From Flavipsychrobacter stenotrophus (GTDB lineage Bacteria > Bacteroidota > Bacteroidia > Chitinophagales > Chitinophagaceae), in assembly GCA_947379685.1 (NCBI GenBank), contig CANCOG010000311.1, positions 1 to 6,221 on the forward strand: a DNA stretch of 6,221 nucleotides, given 5' to 3'. Both the position numbers and the translations under genes were made by a program. Positions 1 through 5,955 of this stretch are shown piece by piece. Position 1 is the stretch's first letter. Each line of letters starts with the position of its first letter. The notes under the pieces were generated by a model. It was not told the DNA's origin. It saw only the letters and a program-made list of their open reading frames with translations, and did not search any database.

Positions 1-199
1 TTTTTGAATTGCTGATTATCTGAAAGTAAATTTAAGAAATTTCTTATTAATAGACAGTGAAAAGTTAAAAAACGTGAGGGAGGCCCGCCTTTTAATCGTT
101 ATTTATTAACCATAAATTTAAAATGTCTTTCTGGTTGTTTAAATTCTAGTTTTTTCCGTCAGCTTTTTCAGGTGTATTTTGCATACTTCGGGGTGTTTC
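1..199. other. AT-rich stretch without a recognisable gene
   Basis: I see no supported gene in these bases on either strand; the stop-free stretches are short and match nothing I know. The sequence is rich in A and T. It holds a perfect 14-base palindrome, TAAGAAATTTCTTA, at 33-46, and a small GC-rich patch at about 77-93 (GAGGGAGGCCCGCCT) that is too compact to fold into a convincing terminator. Boxes resembling the Bacteroidota -7 element (TAAATTTA at 113-120) miss the final G. It is most simply the intergenic region left of the genes at 200 and 362. Confidence 0.6.
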
Positions 200-334
200 A
201 TGGCTATTAAAGTTTGCGTTGTGATGCTCGTTATATCACTTCATGTTGTTCCTCATAGTTTTGCAATGAAGCAGAATTTAACCAGGTTTTTCCCGGGGCA
301 TTGGTATGACCAAATCGTGGCATATTTTTTGTAA
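200..334 (+). CDS. possible small secreted peptide, 44 residues
   Basis: An ATG at 200 opens 44 codons ending in TAA at 332-334. The N-terminus looks like a Sec signal peptide: one lysine at position 4, a hydrophobic core over residues 5-17 (V, M, L and I rich), then P18-H-S-F-A22 as a possible signal peptidase I site. The remaining 22 residues would be a small aromatic-rich mature peptide (FFPGHWYDQ in its middle). I recognise no family. It lies in the same frame as the secreted protein starting at 362, and stops 27 bases before it. Its stop codon is also the first three bases of a consensus -7 promoter box. Against it: it is short, T-rich DNA tends to encode hydrophobic residues by chance, and no clear promoter or ribosome-binding site precedes it. 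It could be a real peptide, a decayed gene or chance. Confidence 0.3.
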   Translation: MAIKVCVVMLVISLHVVPHSFAMKQNLTRFFPGHWYDQIVAYFL

Positions 335-339
335 GTTTG
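332..339 (+). promoter_or_regulatory. consensus Bacteroidota -7 promoter box
   Basis: TAAGTTTG matches the Bacteroidota -7 consensus TAnnTTTG exactly. It lies 22 bases before the ATG at 362, which would put the transcription start near 346 and give a leader of about 16 bases, typical of these bacteria. A good -33 TTG is missing at the usual distance; the nearest one (301-303) is 28 bases upstream of the box. The box overlaps the stop codon of the small ORF at 200-334. Confidence 0.45.
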
Positions 340-361
340 AAATCGTAAATAGTTTTTGCTC

Positions 362-1321
362 ATGCATTGCAAGTATCTTGTTTTTTCTGTTTTGGTTTTG
401 TGTTCATTCGGTGTTTTTGCAAAAGAGCGGACTTACTTTGGTAGGGTTACAGACAAGGGAAATCATGGCTTGGCCAACGTTATGATAGAAACGGTTGATG
501 GCCTGGAAGTAATGCAGTGCCGGGCGAACGGTGTTTTTTCGTTCAAAGCCAATACCGATACCATTAATGCAATAGATGTTCTTTGCCCTGGCTACGATAC
601 AAAGGAGGTGTCGTTGGAGGATATTGGAAATGATTCTCTGTTTATAGTATTGACTAAGAGCAATAATTATCTTGGTGGAGCAACGGTGTCTGCCAAGGGT
701 GGAAAAACTGAAGAGGAAGTTGTTGGTGTCAATAGGGGTGGGCATAGCCATGGATGTTATTTTTCCTACAAGGATGAGCTGGCTGTATTTCTAAAAGTAG
801 ATAGCCAAAAGAATGCGGTGATCAAGGAAGTTGGCGCTTACATTACGAAAGAGGGGCATCCCGAGACAAAGTTCTTACTACATGTTTATAGGAAGGACTC
901 GGCTACTGGTGCTCCCGGAGATGAAATAACTGACACTTTGTTGCAGATGCAGGCAAGAAAGGACAACGAATGGATAAGGGCCGATATCAGTGACCGGCTG
1001 ATTCAGGTTAACGGTGGCGTTTTTATCTCGGTGGAATGGATATTGGGGAATGACAATGATTACTTCATGTACCCAATTAAAGATGCAAAGAATTATTATG
1101 CGGGTGATGACTCTTTCAAAACTGTGTTTAATGGTCAGGTACTTGGATTATCGTGGGAAGATGGGGGACAACCCATAGTTTATAAGCGCTACGCCCACAA
1201 TATCTATGATCATCATAATGAAGACGTTTGGTTTAAAAATCCCCCACTACGCGGTGGGCACAAGGGGAGGGAATGGATAACTCCAATGTTGTATTATAAG
1301 TATTCCTGGAAAGATAAATAA
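362..1321 (+). CDS. secreted protein with carboxypeptidase-regulatory-like domain
   Basis: This encodes 319 residues from the ATG at 362. A TTG two codons upstream (356) is possible but adds nothing. Residues 1-20 form a Sec signal peptide (basic K4, hydrophobic core 5-18, cleavage likely after V-F-A20), with no lipobox, so the product should reach the periplasm or beyond. Residues about 22-100 look like the carboxypeptidase-regulatory-like beta-sandwich common in Bacteroidota surface proteins: a Y-F-G-R-V-T-D start, G-L-A-N-V-M-I, G-V-F-S-F, and G-Y-D as the late turn. Residues about 120-240 look like a second beta domain, with the pattern I-K-E-V-G...F-L-L-H-V-Y-R...T-G-A-P-G-D and later G-V-F-I-S-V-E-W, which I recall from uncharacterised Bacteroidota proteins. 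There is no enzymatic motif and no T9SS sorting tail. A polar, histidine-bearing stretch (Y-D-H-H-N-E-D near residue 285) lies close to the C-terminus. The function is unknown. Confidence 0.82.
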   Translation: MHCKYLVFSVLVLCSFGVFAKERTYFGRVTDKGNHGLANVMIETVDGLEVMQCRANGVFSFKANTDTINAIDVLCPGYDTKEVSLEDIGNDSLFIVLTKSNNYLGGATVSAKGGKTEEEVVGVNRGGHSHGCYFSYKDELAVFLKVDSQKNAVIKEVGAYITKEGHPETKFLLHVYRKDSATGAPGDEITDTLLQMQARKDNEWIRADISDRLIQVNGGVFISVEWILGNDNDYFMYPIKDAKNYYAGDDSFKTVFNGQVLGLSWEDGGQPIVYKRYAHNIYDHHNEDVWFKNPPLRGGHKGREWITPMLYYKYSWKDK

Positions 1322-1544
1322 ATAGGGGTTTCTTCGCGAAAATGAATGCAGAACCGTCACATTATCAGGTGATTTTTGATTGCCATTTTGCATCGGCTAG
1401 TGAAAATCTCCATTTTTTAATTGAATTTAAAAGTTCCCGGAAGAAAAATACCTTCATCTGTGGTTGTTTTATTGAAAAATTGGTAGCTTGCAGGGTAAAT
1501 AGAGAAGACCAAGTACATTTACTAACTTTTTAAAATCAAAAAAC

Positions 1545-1751
1545 ATGGATACTTCAAAAATGATCACCGCATATTGCCTGAAGACAAAGGAAAAAAATGT
1601 TCCAATGCAGGATGCAGTTATCTCAAAAACAGCAAAAGGCGGTTACATGGCAAGCGGCCATGATGGCAAAGGCAATAAAATGGCAGCTATAATGGGTGAG
1701 GCCAAGGCTTTACAGGCAATTAAAGACGGCGTTGCTACTAAAGGATTTTAA
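1545..1751 (+). CDS. small basic protein, zinc-ribbon-like (DUF5679-type) but cysteine-poor
   Basis: This encodes 68 residues from an ATG preceded by an A-rich leader (AAAATCAAAAAAC), usual for Bacteroidota. It has no signal peptide or membrane segment, so it should be cytoplasmic. The order of motifs (Y10-C-L-K-T-K-E-K, M21, K31-G-G-Y-M-A-S-G38, then K45-M-A-A-I-M-G51) resembles the small DUF5679 zinc ribbon, which has Y-C-x-K-C and G-x-C-x-x-C-G-x-K-M. Here only Cys11 survives; the other expected cysteines fall on T14, D40 and G43. About 17 further residues (E-A-K-A-L-Q-A-I-K-D-G) follow, probably a short helix. The family link is inferred from memory of the pattern and includes small spacing differences; the role is unknown. 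A possible -7 box, TACATTTAC at 1514-1522, with a TTG at 1488-1490, lies upstream. The gene is single and ends at a strong terminator. Confidence 0.75.
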   Translation: MDTSKMITAYCLKTKEKNVPMQDAVISKTAKGGYMASGHDGKGNKMAAIMGEAKALQAIKDGVATKGF

Positions 1752-1772
1752 TTCTTACAGAATTTATTTGAC

Positions 1773-1802
1773 ACTGCGCTTCTTCTCGGGCGCAGTTTTT
1801 TT
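1773..1802 (+). terminator. intrinsic terminator after the 68-residue protein gene
   Basis: The inverted repeat ACTGCGC (1773-1779) and GCGCAGT (1790-1796) forms a 7-bp stem around a 10-base loop and runs straight into seven Ts (1796-1802). It begins 22 bases after the stop codon at 1751. The T tract follows only on the plus strand, so it serves the plus-strand gene rather than the converging acetyltransferase gene. Confidence 0.85.
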
Positions 1803-1846
1803 ATGTCCGGGCTCAATTGTGCAAAACCGCGCGACTAAACAAGAAA

Positions 1847-2335
1847 CTACGTATTCAAACGGAATGTCAGCAATAACTCGCCCTCGTTTTCAGTTTCACA
1901 ATCGAATTTGAACCCTAGTCTTTCCAATAGGCTGATTGACCTTGCGTTTTCCCTTACTGTTATTGCAAGAATTACCGGGTTACTTACAGATACACTGGCA
2001 AGTACCGCGCTGGCCGCTTCAGCCGCAAACCCCTGCCCGAAATATGCTGGTAAAAACGCAAATCCAAAATCGCTGTACTCCAGATAAGTTCTCTTAATCA
2101 AGGTAATGGCACCAATGGGTGTTCTACTATCTTTTAGGCGAACCAATCGATAGTTAAAATCTGGGTTGCCCAATATTTTCTGAATATATAGTGTTGCGTC
2201 GTCCGGTGTTTTCAGGTTTCGGTCTCCAATAAATTGAAGCCACTCCTTAGTGTTAGTAAGTTCAAGAATGAAGGCGTTATCTGCAACTGTCATTTCATTT
2301 ATGATCAGCCTTTCAGTTTCAAATGTAGATTGCAT
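1847..2335 (-). CDS. GNAT family N-acetyltransferase (RimJ/RimL-like)
   Basis: This encodes 162 residues, the normal length for a single-domain GNAT enzyme, which transfers an acetyl group from acetyl-CoA to an amine on a protein, antibiotic or small molecule. The N-terminus has the E6-T-E-R-L signature of the RimJ/RimL branch. The acetyl-CoA pyrophosphate loop (motif A) is at 98-107, Y-F-G-Q-G-F-A-A-E-A, where an aromatic residue (F99) stands in for the first R/Q of the classical R-x-x-G-x-A. The late motif N130-A-R-S-I-S-L-L-E-R-L-G-F142 is the usual GNAT motif B. Residues around 74-80 (I-G-A-I-T-L-I) are the central beta strand. The substrate cannot be told from sequence; RimJ/RimL relationship alone does not mean a ribosomal protein target. 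It is probably transcribed alone, since 260 bases separate it from the lipoprotein gene upstream. It converges on the gene at 1545. Confidence 0.92.
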   Translation of the reverse strand: MQSTFETERLIINEMTVADNAFILELTNTKEWLQFIGDRNLKTPDDATLYIQKILGNPDFNYRLVRLKDSRTPIGAITLIKRTYLEYSDFGFAFLPAYFGQGFAAEAASAVLASVSVSNPVILAITVRENARSISLLERLGFKFDCETENEGELLLTFRLNT

Positions 2336-2446
2336 GGTTGGTATAGTAAAATATAATTGAATTGCCTGCTTCGCTACACCTGGGGTGCTTCATTATTGTT
2401 TTGGATGTAACAAATTAAATGTTGTTGCTCCGGCTGACGAATAAAG

Positions 2447-2495
2447 TGCAAAAAAATAAAATAACAAAACACCGGGTCATGTAAAGAAATTGACC
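2447..2495 (-). terminator. weak candidate terminator downstream of the lipoprotein gene
   Basis: On the minus strand the repeat GGTCA (2495-2491) and TGACC (2479-2475) can form a 5-bp stem with an 11-base loop. It is followed after a few bases by a long T-rich run (2470-2447, on the plus strand mostly A). The stem is short and the T run does not start directly at its base, so this is only a candidate. It lies about 100 bases past the lipoprotein stop and would separate that gene from the acetyltransferase. Confidence 0.25.
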
Positions 2496-2595
2496 GCCCA
2501 AAGGTATTAAGGAGAAGCTACCTGACGATAGTTGGAATGGGGTATTTTTAGGGTGAAAACTCATATGAATGCTAAAGGTATTCGCTTACAAGTTC

Positions 2596-3306
2596 TTATC
2601 GGGTTAGCGTTGTAGTAACGTAGATGTCGGGTGACGGAGGTGATTTGATCGTGTATTTAAGTATGATCTTATTGTTTGTAAATGTTCCGGTACCCACAGG
2701 TATAACTGAGCTCGTATTGTCATACTGTTCGGTTGTTAATGTACCATAGTGGCAGGCCAAGTGCGTTTTCAGGCTTTTGCCTATAAGTTCGATATTTAAT
2801 TTATTTGGTTCTCCTGTGCCGAAGACATAAGCCGAATAGTGGCTGGGAAACATACTAATTGATGCGCTATCATAAGCCGCCCACGTACCCGGAAGGCCCG
2901 ATTCGCAGCTTGGTTCCACTATTATATTAAACAAAAATACCTGAGGGTTTCTGGAAGTGGAAGCCAATGTTACCTTCATCGGGTAGGTGCCAGCCGCAGC
3001 AAAGTTGAACGTAAAAGGAAAACTAATTGAATCACCTGATATAGTTTGAGTGTACGCAGGGTAACTTAGGTATGTTGACGCACTTTCGAGCGTAATTGTT
3101 CTTTCTTCAATTGTGCTTGAAGGATCGGTGACGGCAAATGTTATCTTAAAATCTTCATCGACTCCCACTGATGCATAGTAGTTATGTAAATTTTTCAATT
3201 GCATTTGGTTCGATGCCGCGTTATTATCCTTCTTGGTGCATCCGGCCATGAAGATCAGTGATGGGAATATCACCAGCAAGTGTTTTAGCTTGTTCATTGG
3301 ATTCAT
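2596..3306 (-). CDS. putative outer-membrane lipoprotein of unknown function
   Basis: This encodes 236 residues from the ATG at 3306; Met4 (ATG at 3297) is an equally good start. The N-terminus is a lipoprotein signal: basic K6/K8, a hydrophobic core over 10-20, and the lipobox F-M-A-G-C23. The tail T-K-K-D-N-N after the cysteine is the short charged type common in Bacteroidota lipoproteins and suggests the outer membrane. Residues about 36-132 look like an Ig/PKD-type beta-sandwich ending in F-L-F-N-I-I-V-E-P. Residues about 134-236, from C-E-S-G-L-P-G-T-W to G-T-G-T-F-T-N-N-K-I-I-L-K-Y-T-I, look like a small all-beta module reminiscent of lipocalin-like domains at the end of such lipoproteins. 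Three further cysteines (134, 185 and the lipid-bearing 23) leave one possible C134-C185 disulfide. No enzyme motif is visible. A near-consensus -7 box (TACCTTTA, 3327-3320) precedes the gene. Confidence 0.85.
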   Translation of the reverse strand: MNPMNKLKHLLVIFPSLIFMAGCTKKDNNAASNQMQLKNLHNYYASVGVDEDFKITFAVTDPSSTIEERTITLESASTYLSYPAYTQTISGDSISFPFTFNFAAAGTYPMKVTLASTSRNPQVFLFNIIVEPSCESGLPGTWAAYDSASISMFPSHYSAYVFGTGEPNKLNIELIGKSLKTHLACHYGTLTTEQYDNTSSVIPVGTGTFTNNKIILKYTIKSPPSPDIYVTTTLTR

Positions 3307-3463
3307 AAGATTTAATGCTTAAAGGTAATTGATTTCGTTATAGTTACTTAACAAGATGCGATTTTTTTAGGATGCGTATGGTAGCTTTTTATATCTAGCT
3401 GCTGAAATGGAACGACTTTTTCTTTGTTGCGGTTTTGTAATAACTTGCAGGCTCTGTTCTGCA

Positions 3464-3478
3464 TTTTGCAGTGCAAAA
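3464..3478. repeat. 15-base inverted repeat before the rhomboid gene
   Basis: TTTTGCA, one G, then TGCAAAA form a perfect interrupted palindrome (TTTTGCAGTGCAAAA). It ends 15 bases before the rhomboid GTG, within the divergent gap between the lipoprotein and rhomboid genes. It directly abuts the ATG of the three-codon in-frame ORF at 3479. It could be a regulator half-site pair or a short hairpin covering the translation start, or it could be chance in AT-rich DNA. Confidence 0.4.
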
Positions 3479-3493
3479 ATGAAAAAATAAGCG

Positions 3494-4114
3494 GTGGTCA
3501 TAACTATAATTTTTGTTATCGTAACGGTGCTTGTCTCCTTTGCGGCTTTTAAAGACGATGTTCTCTGGAATAAATTGATGATGTATCCTTTCATTATGAA
3601 AAGGCCATCAGAATATTACAGAATGCTTACATCTGGTTTCGTGCATGGCGACTGGAACCACCTGTTGTTCAATATGTTTACCCTTTTCTTCTTTGGACAG
3701 AATGCTGAATCAATTTTTGCGGAAATTGCACCTACCGGAGGTGCAATTCTGTACATTATTTTGTACTTGTCAGGCATTGTTGTTTCGTCACTTCCAGCAT
3801 TTGTCAAGCACATTAACCACAGCTATTATCGCTCGCTGGGCGCGTCGGGTGGGGTATCGGCAGTGTTGTTCTTTGTTATTTATTATTTTCCCTGGGCGAG
3901 CATTCGAATAATGTTCATTCCTATTGGGATTCCGGCGATTCTTTACGGCATTCTGTATTCGCTTTATTCCGCCTATATGGCTAAGCGTGGCGCGGACAAT
4001 ATTGGCCATGATGCGCACCTTTGGGGCGGAGTATATGGTTTTGTTTTCGCCTTCCTTGTTGACCCTTCCCATGGTAGCCTGTTGCTGGAACAACTATTGC
4101 ATCCAAGGTTTTGA
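3494..4114 (+). CDS. rhomboid family intramembrane serine protease
   Basis: This encodes 206 residues. Rhomboids (family S54) cleave transmembrane segments of substrate proteins inside the cytoplasmic membrane. The catalytic serine is S118 in G-A-S118-G-G, and the partner histidine is H175 in H175-L-W-G-G-V-Y-G, the usual last-helix motif. The oxyanion-side signature H51-G-D-W-N-H56-L-L-F-N60 corresponds to the H-x4-H-x3-N motif of GlpG. Hydrophobic segments lie at about 2-19, 55-70, 82-103, 116-133, 136-160 and 174-189, the compact six-helix bacterial form. The L1-loop W-R motif is Y-Y-R here. The start is the GTG at 3494: an in-frame TAA lies at 3488-3490, and M-V-I-T-I-I-F-V-I-V-T matches how relatives begin. 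No terminator is clear in the 95 bases before the converging tilS stop. The substrate is unknown. Confidence 0.95.
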   Translation: MVITIIFVIVTVLVSFAAFKDDVLWNKLMMYPFIMKRPSEYYRMLTSGFVHGDWNHLLFNMFTLFFFGQNAESIFAEIAPTGGAILYIILYLSGIVVSSLPAFVKHINHSYYRSLGASGGVSAVLFFVIYYFPWASIRIMFIPIGIPAILYGILYSLYSAYMAKRGADNIGHDAHLWGGVYGFVFAFLVDPSHGSLLLEQLLHPRF

Positions 4115-4209
4115 TTTTTCTGTGTTTCAATCTACAGATTACAATGACAATCGATTGCCAGCAGAAGAGCCTATTTTGGGTCGGAACTAAAATTCAGTGT
4201 AGTTCAGTA

Positions 4210-5547
4210 TTATAACGTGACACTCCTTTTAACCACCAGAACCTGTTCTGTGGTTTCTTTTATTTTAAAGCGTTCATCTAACCTCATCCCCACGAGCCAG
4301 GCAATGCGTTTAATGCATTCCAAAACCCAGGTATTTTCTTTTTCATGAAGGGGTACCTTTTCATTGATCAATACCCGGCTAACCTTTTTCTTTTTCATCT
4401 TCATACCAATGGGATAGAAGTAATCACCTGTTTTCCATTTACGGAGAATGATGGGAAATTCGATTTGTTTCAGGTCTATATAAGCTTTTTCGGGGTCTGT
4501 GTCTATCTGTTTAGGTCTATCCTGAATAGAAAATGCAAAATGAAATCCACCAACTGTAACCTCGCATGGCATAGATTCAATTAATATAAAATCAGCCGTG
4601 ACCGCTGGCAGGGTAGTGACGATCAAAAAATCGCGGTTCCTTATGATGCGATGGGTTGGGGAGGTGATGTAATGACCAGTTTCAGAACCCAGTAAATTCA
4701 GCACCTGCTCCGTTTGCCCGGCACTGAAACCGAAGGGATGAATCAATTCATAACAAATGGTTGTCAATGGTTTGCATCTGATCAGTTTAAGTACCGGTAT
4801 ATAATAATCCTGACCTCGTTTATCGAGTAATTTTTTTGTTTCGGAAGCTATTGCTTTTTTGTACAATAATTCTGACTCGCCAAAACGGGTTATACTTTCA
4901 TTGATGTGTCCGATAGCACCGGGAAACAATTCTTCAATTACTGGAACCAGTTTGTGCCTGAGTGCATTCCTCAAATAATCATCGGAAGCATTAGATGCGT
5001 CTTCCCTGTATTGGAATTTGTTTTCTGTTACCCATTCTGCCAGCTCCTGCTTTTGTGCAAAAAGCAATGGCCTGATGATATTATGGGCATCAGGCAAAAT
5101 GCCATGTATGCCAGCCATCCCCGTACCCCTGCAAAGGTTAATGAGCAGTGTTTCCACATTGTCGTTGGCATGGTGAGCGGTTGCTACTTTTGCATATTTA
5201 TGTGCGGTTCGAAGTGCCTCAAACCAATCATATCGCAATATCCGTGCAGTTTCCTGGGTGCCCTTCTTCCATTCCTCTGACTTTTGTTTAGTCTGGAATT
5301 TTATTTTATGTAAAACGATATTGTGTTTTGCACACCAGTTGGTAACAAGTTCTTCATCCAGGTCAGCTTCTGCTCCCCTTAGCTGAAAATTGCAATGTGC
5401 AACGGCAAAGGGGCAATTACTTTTAAGCAATAGTTCAGCTAAGGCCATGGAATCCAGGCCTCCGCTTACAGCCACCAGAATTGTTTTATCTGGTGCACAG
5501 AAACGTTTCGATATCCAGTTTTCCCGGAAGCGTTGCAATAATGTCAT
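4210..5547 (-). CDS. tilS: tRNA(Ile)-lysidine synthase TilS
   Basis: TilS uses ATP to attach lysine to cytidine 34 of the CAU-anticodon tRNA-Ile, so that it reads AUA and is charged with isoleucine; it is normally essential and cytoplasmic. From the ATG at 5547 it has 445 residues, near the family's usual length. The PP-loop S28-G-G-L-D-S33 opens the N-type ATP pyrophosphatase domain. H125-H-A-N-D-N-V-E-T133 and G141-T-G-M-A-G-I-H-G-I are the family's next signature. R181-E-D-A-S-N186 and Y191-L-R-N-A-L-R continue it. The C-terminal TilS domain spans about 364-440 (R-K-W-K-T-G-D-Y-F-Y-P-I-G-M, K-K-K-K, W-L-V-G-M-R-L-D-E-R-F). An upstream in-frame ATG at 5637 would add 30 residues that overlap the TPR gene and have no family support. 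The chosen start lies one base after the TPR stop (TAACATG), so reinitiation or coupling is likely. Confidence 0.96.
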   Translation of the reverse strand: MTLLQRFRENWISKRFCAPDKTILVAVSGGLDSMALAELLLKSNCPFAVAHCNFQLRGAEADLDEELVTNWCAKHNIVLHKIKFQTKQKSEEWKKGTQETARILRYDWFEALRTAHKYAKVATAHHANDNVETLLINLCRGTGMAGIHGILPDAHNIIRPLLFAQKQELAEWVTENKFQYREDASNASDDYLRNALRHKLVPVIEELFPGAIGHINESITRFGESELLYKKAIASETKKLLDKRGQDYYIPVLKLIRCKPLTTICYELIHPFGFSAGQTEQVLNLLGSETGHYITSPTHRIIRNRDFLIVTTLPAVTADFILIESMPCEVTVGGFHFAFSIQDRPKQIDTDPEKAYIDLKQIEFPIILRKWKTGDYFYPIGMKMKKKKVSRVLINEKVPLHEKENTWVLECIKRIAWLVGMRLDERFKIKETTEQVLVVKRSVTL

Positions 5548-5548
5548 G

Positions 5549-5863
5549 TTAGTAAACCAGGTCCTCGTGGGCGTTTTGTAATTCGTTATAGGTGTGCATC
5601 TCTTTGGCAGCCTTGGCCTGTTCCATTCCTTTTTCATAAGTGCTTACGGCAAGGTCACGTTCTCCCATCCTTTCCAGCAACTTTCCAAGGTGGTAATATG
5701 TGGCAATGTATGCAGCATCGTTAGCAAGGTTAATTTCAAAATAGGTTCTCGCCTCAGCATCATTGCCTTCCTTAATGTATTCCAGTGCCAGCGCGTGGTT
5801 CAGAAAACAATCCCTGGGCGATTCTTTCAGCCAGGCCAGTAATTTCTCTGCTCTCTCCGTCAT
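5549..5863 (-). CDS. small tetratricopeptide repeat protein
   Basis: This encodes 104 residues with no signal peptide, so it should be cytoplasmic. Residues about 18-50 (F-L-N-H-A-L-A-L-E-Y-I-K-E-G...A-R-T-Y-F-E) and 53-86 (I-A-T-Y-Y-H-L-G-K-L-L-E-R-M-G...A-V-S-T-Y-E-K-G) are two tetratricopeptide repeats, each with the G/A-Y/L-x3-G and A-x3-Y/F-E spacing. The first 16 residues and the last 18 form helices that probably cap the repeats. TPRs bind other proteins; no partner is evident. It is the first gene of a two-gene unit with tilS, whose ATG begins one base after this gene's TAA. That arrangement suggests co-expression, not necessarily a shared function. A consensus -7 box lies 20 bases upstream of the ATG. 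Confidence 0.85.
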   Translation of the reverse strand: MTERAEKLLAWLKESPRDCFLNHALALEYIKEGNDAEARTYFEINLANDAAYIATYYHLGKLLERMGERDLAVSTYEKGMEQAKAAKEMHTYNELQNAHEDLVY

Positions 5864-5882
5864 ATTTGTTTGGTATAGCCCT

Positions 5883-5891
5883 GCAAAGATA
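5883..5891 (-). promoter_or_regulatory. consensus -7 promoter box for the TPR-tilS unit
   Basis: On the minus strand TATCTTTGC (5891-5883) matches TAnnTTTG exactly and is followed by a pyrimidine. It is 19 bases from the ATG at 5863, giving a leader of roughly 14 bases (GGCTATACCAAACAAAT region), A-rich next to the start. I find no clear TTG at the -33 position, so the match rests on the -7 box alone. Confidence 0.5.
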
Positions 5892-5955
5892 ATGGTAATG
5901 TCGAAGGTTTTGAGGTGACTGGAATTGAATCAGTTTAGATTATGGCGCCCAAATA

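Noticed and set aside
33..46. 14-base AT-rich palindrome TAAGAAATTTCTTA as an operator
   Set aside because: It is a single copy, too far from any start to assign, and palindromes of this kind are frequent in AT-rich DNA.
1325..1440. Small palindromes (TTCGCGAA near 1333, AAAAT/ATTTT near 1404-1418) as a terminator for the 362-1321 gene
   Set aside because: The stems are very short or all A-T, and none is a GC-rich stem followed directly by a T run.
1342..1533. 63-codon plus-strand ORF in the gap before the 68-residue protein
   Set aside because: It matches no family I recognise, lacks a plausible promoter or leader, and its composition looks like translated non-coding DNA. The gap is better read as intergenic.
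2499..2506. Minus-strand TACCTTTG as a promoter for the acetyltransferase gene
   Set aside because: The box matches TAnnTTTG, but it lies over 160 bases before the ATG, has no -33 TTG, and sits just upstream of a candidate terminator.
3367..3594. 75-codon minus-strand ORF overlapping the rhomboid start
   Set aside because: It is antisense to the well-supported N-terminal helix of the rhomboid, and its protein is low in recognisable features.
4184..4205. GAACTA/TAGTTC inverted repeat between the rhomboid and tilS stops as a shared terminator
   Set aside because: It has a six-base AT-rich stem, a ten-base loop and no T run on either strand.
4906..5280. 124-codon plus-strand ORF inside tilS
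   Set aside because: It is antisense to conserved tilS motifs and is a shadow of that gene.
5548..5637. Upstream ATG at 5637 as the tilS start
   Set aside because: The 30 extra residues overlap the TPR coding sequence and lack similarity to TilS. The ATG at 5547 gives the normal N-terminus before the PP-loop.
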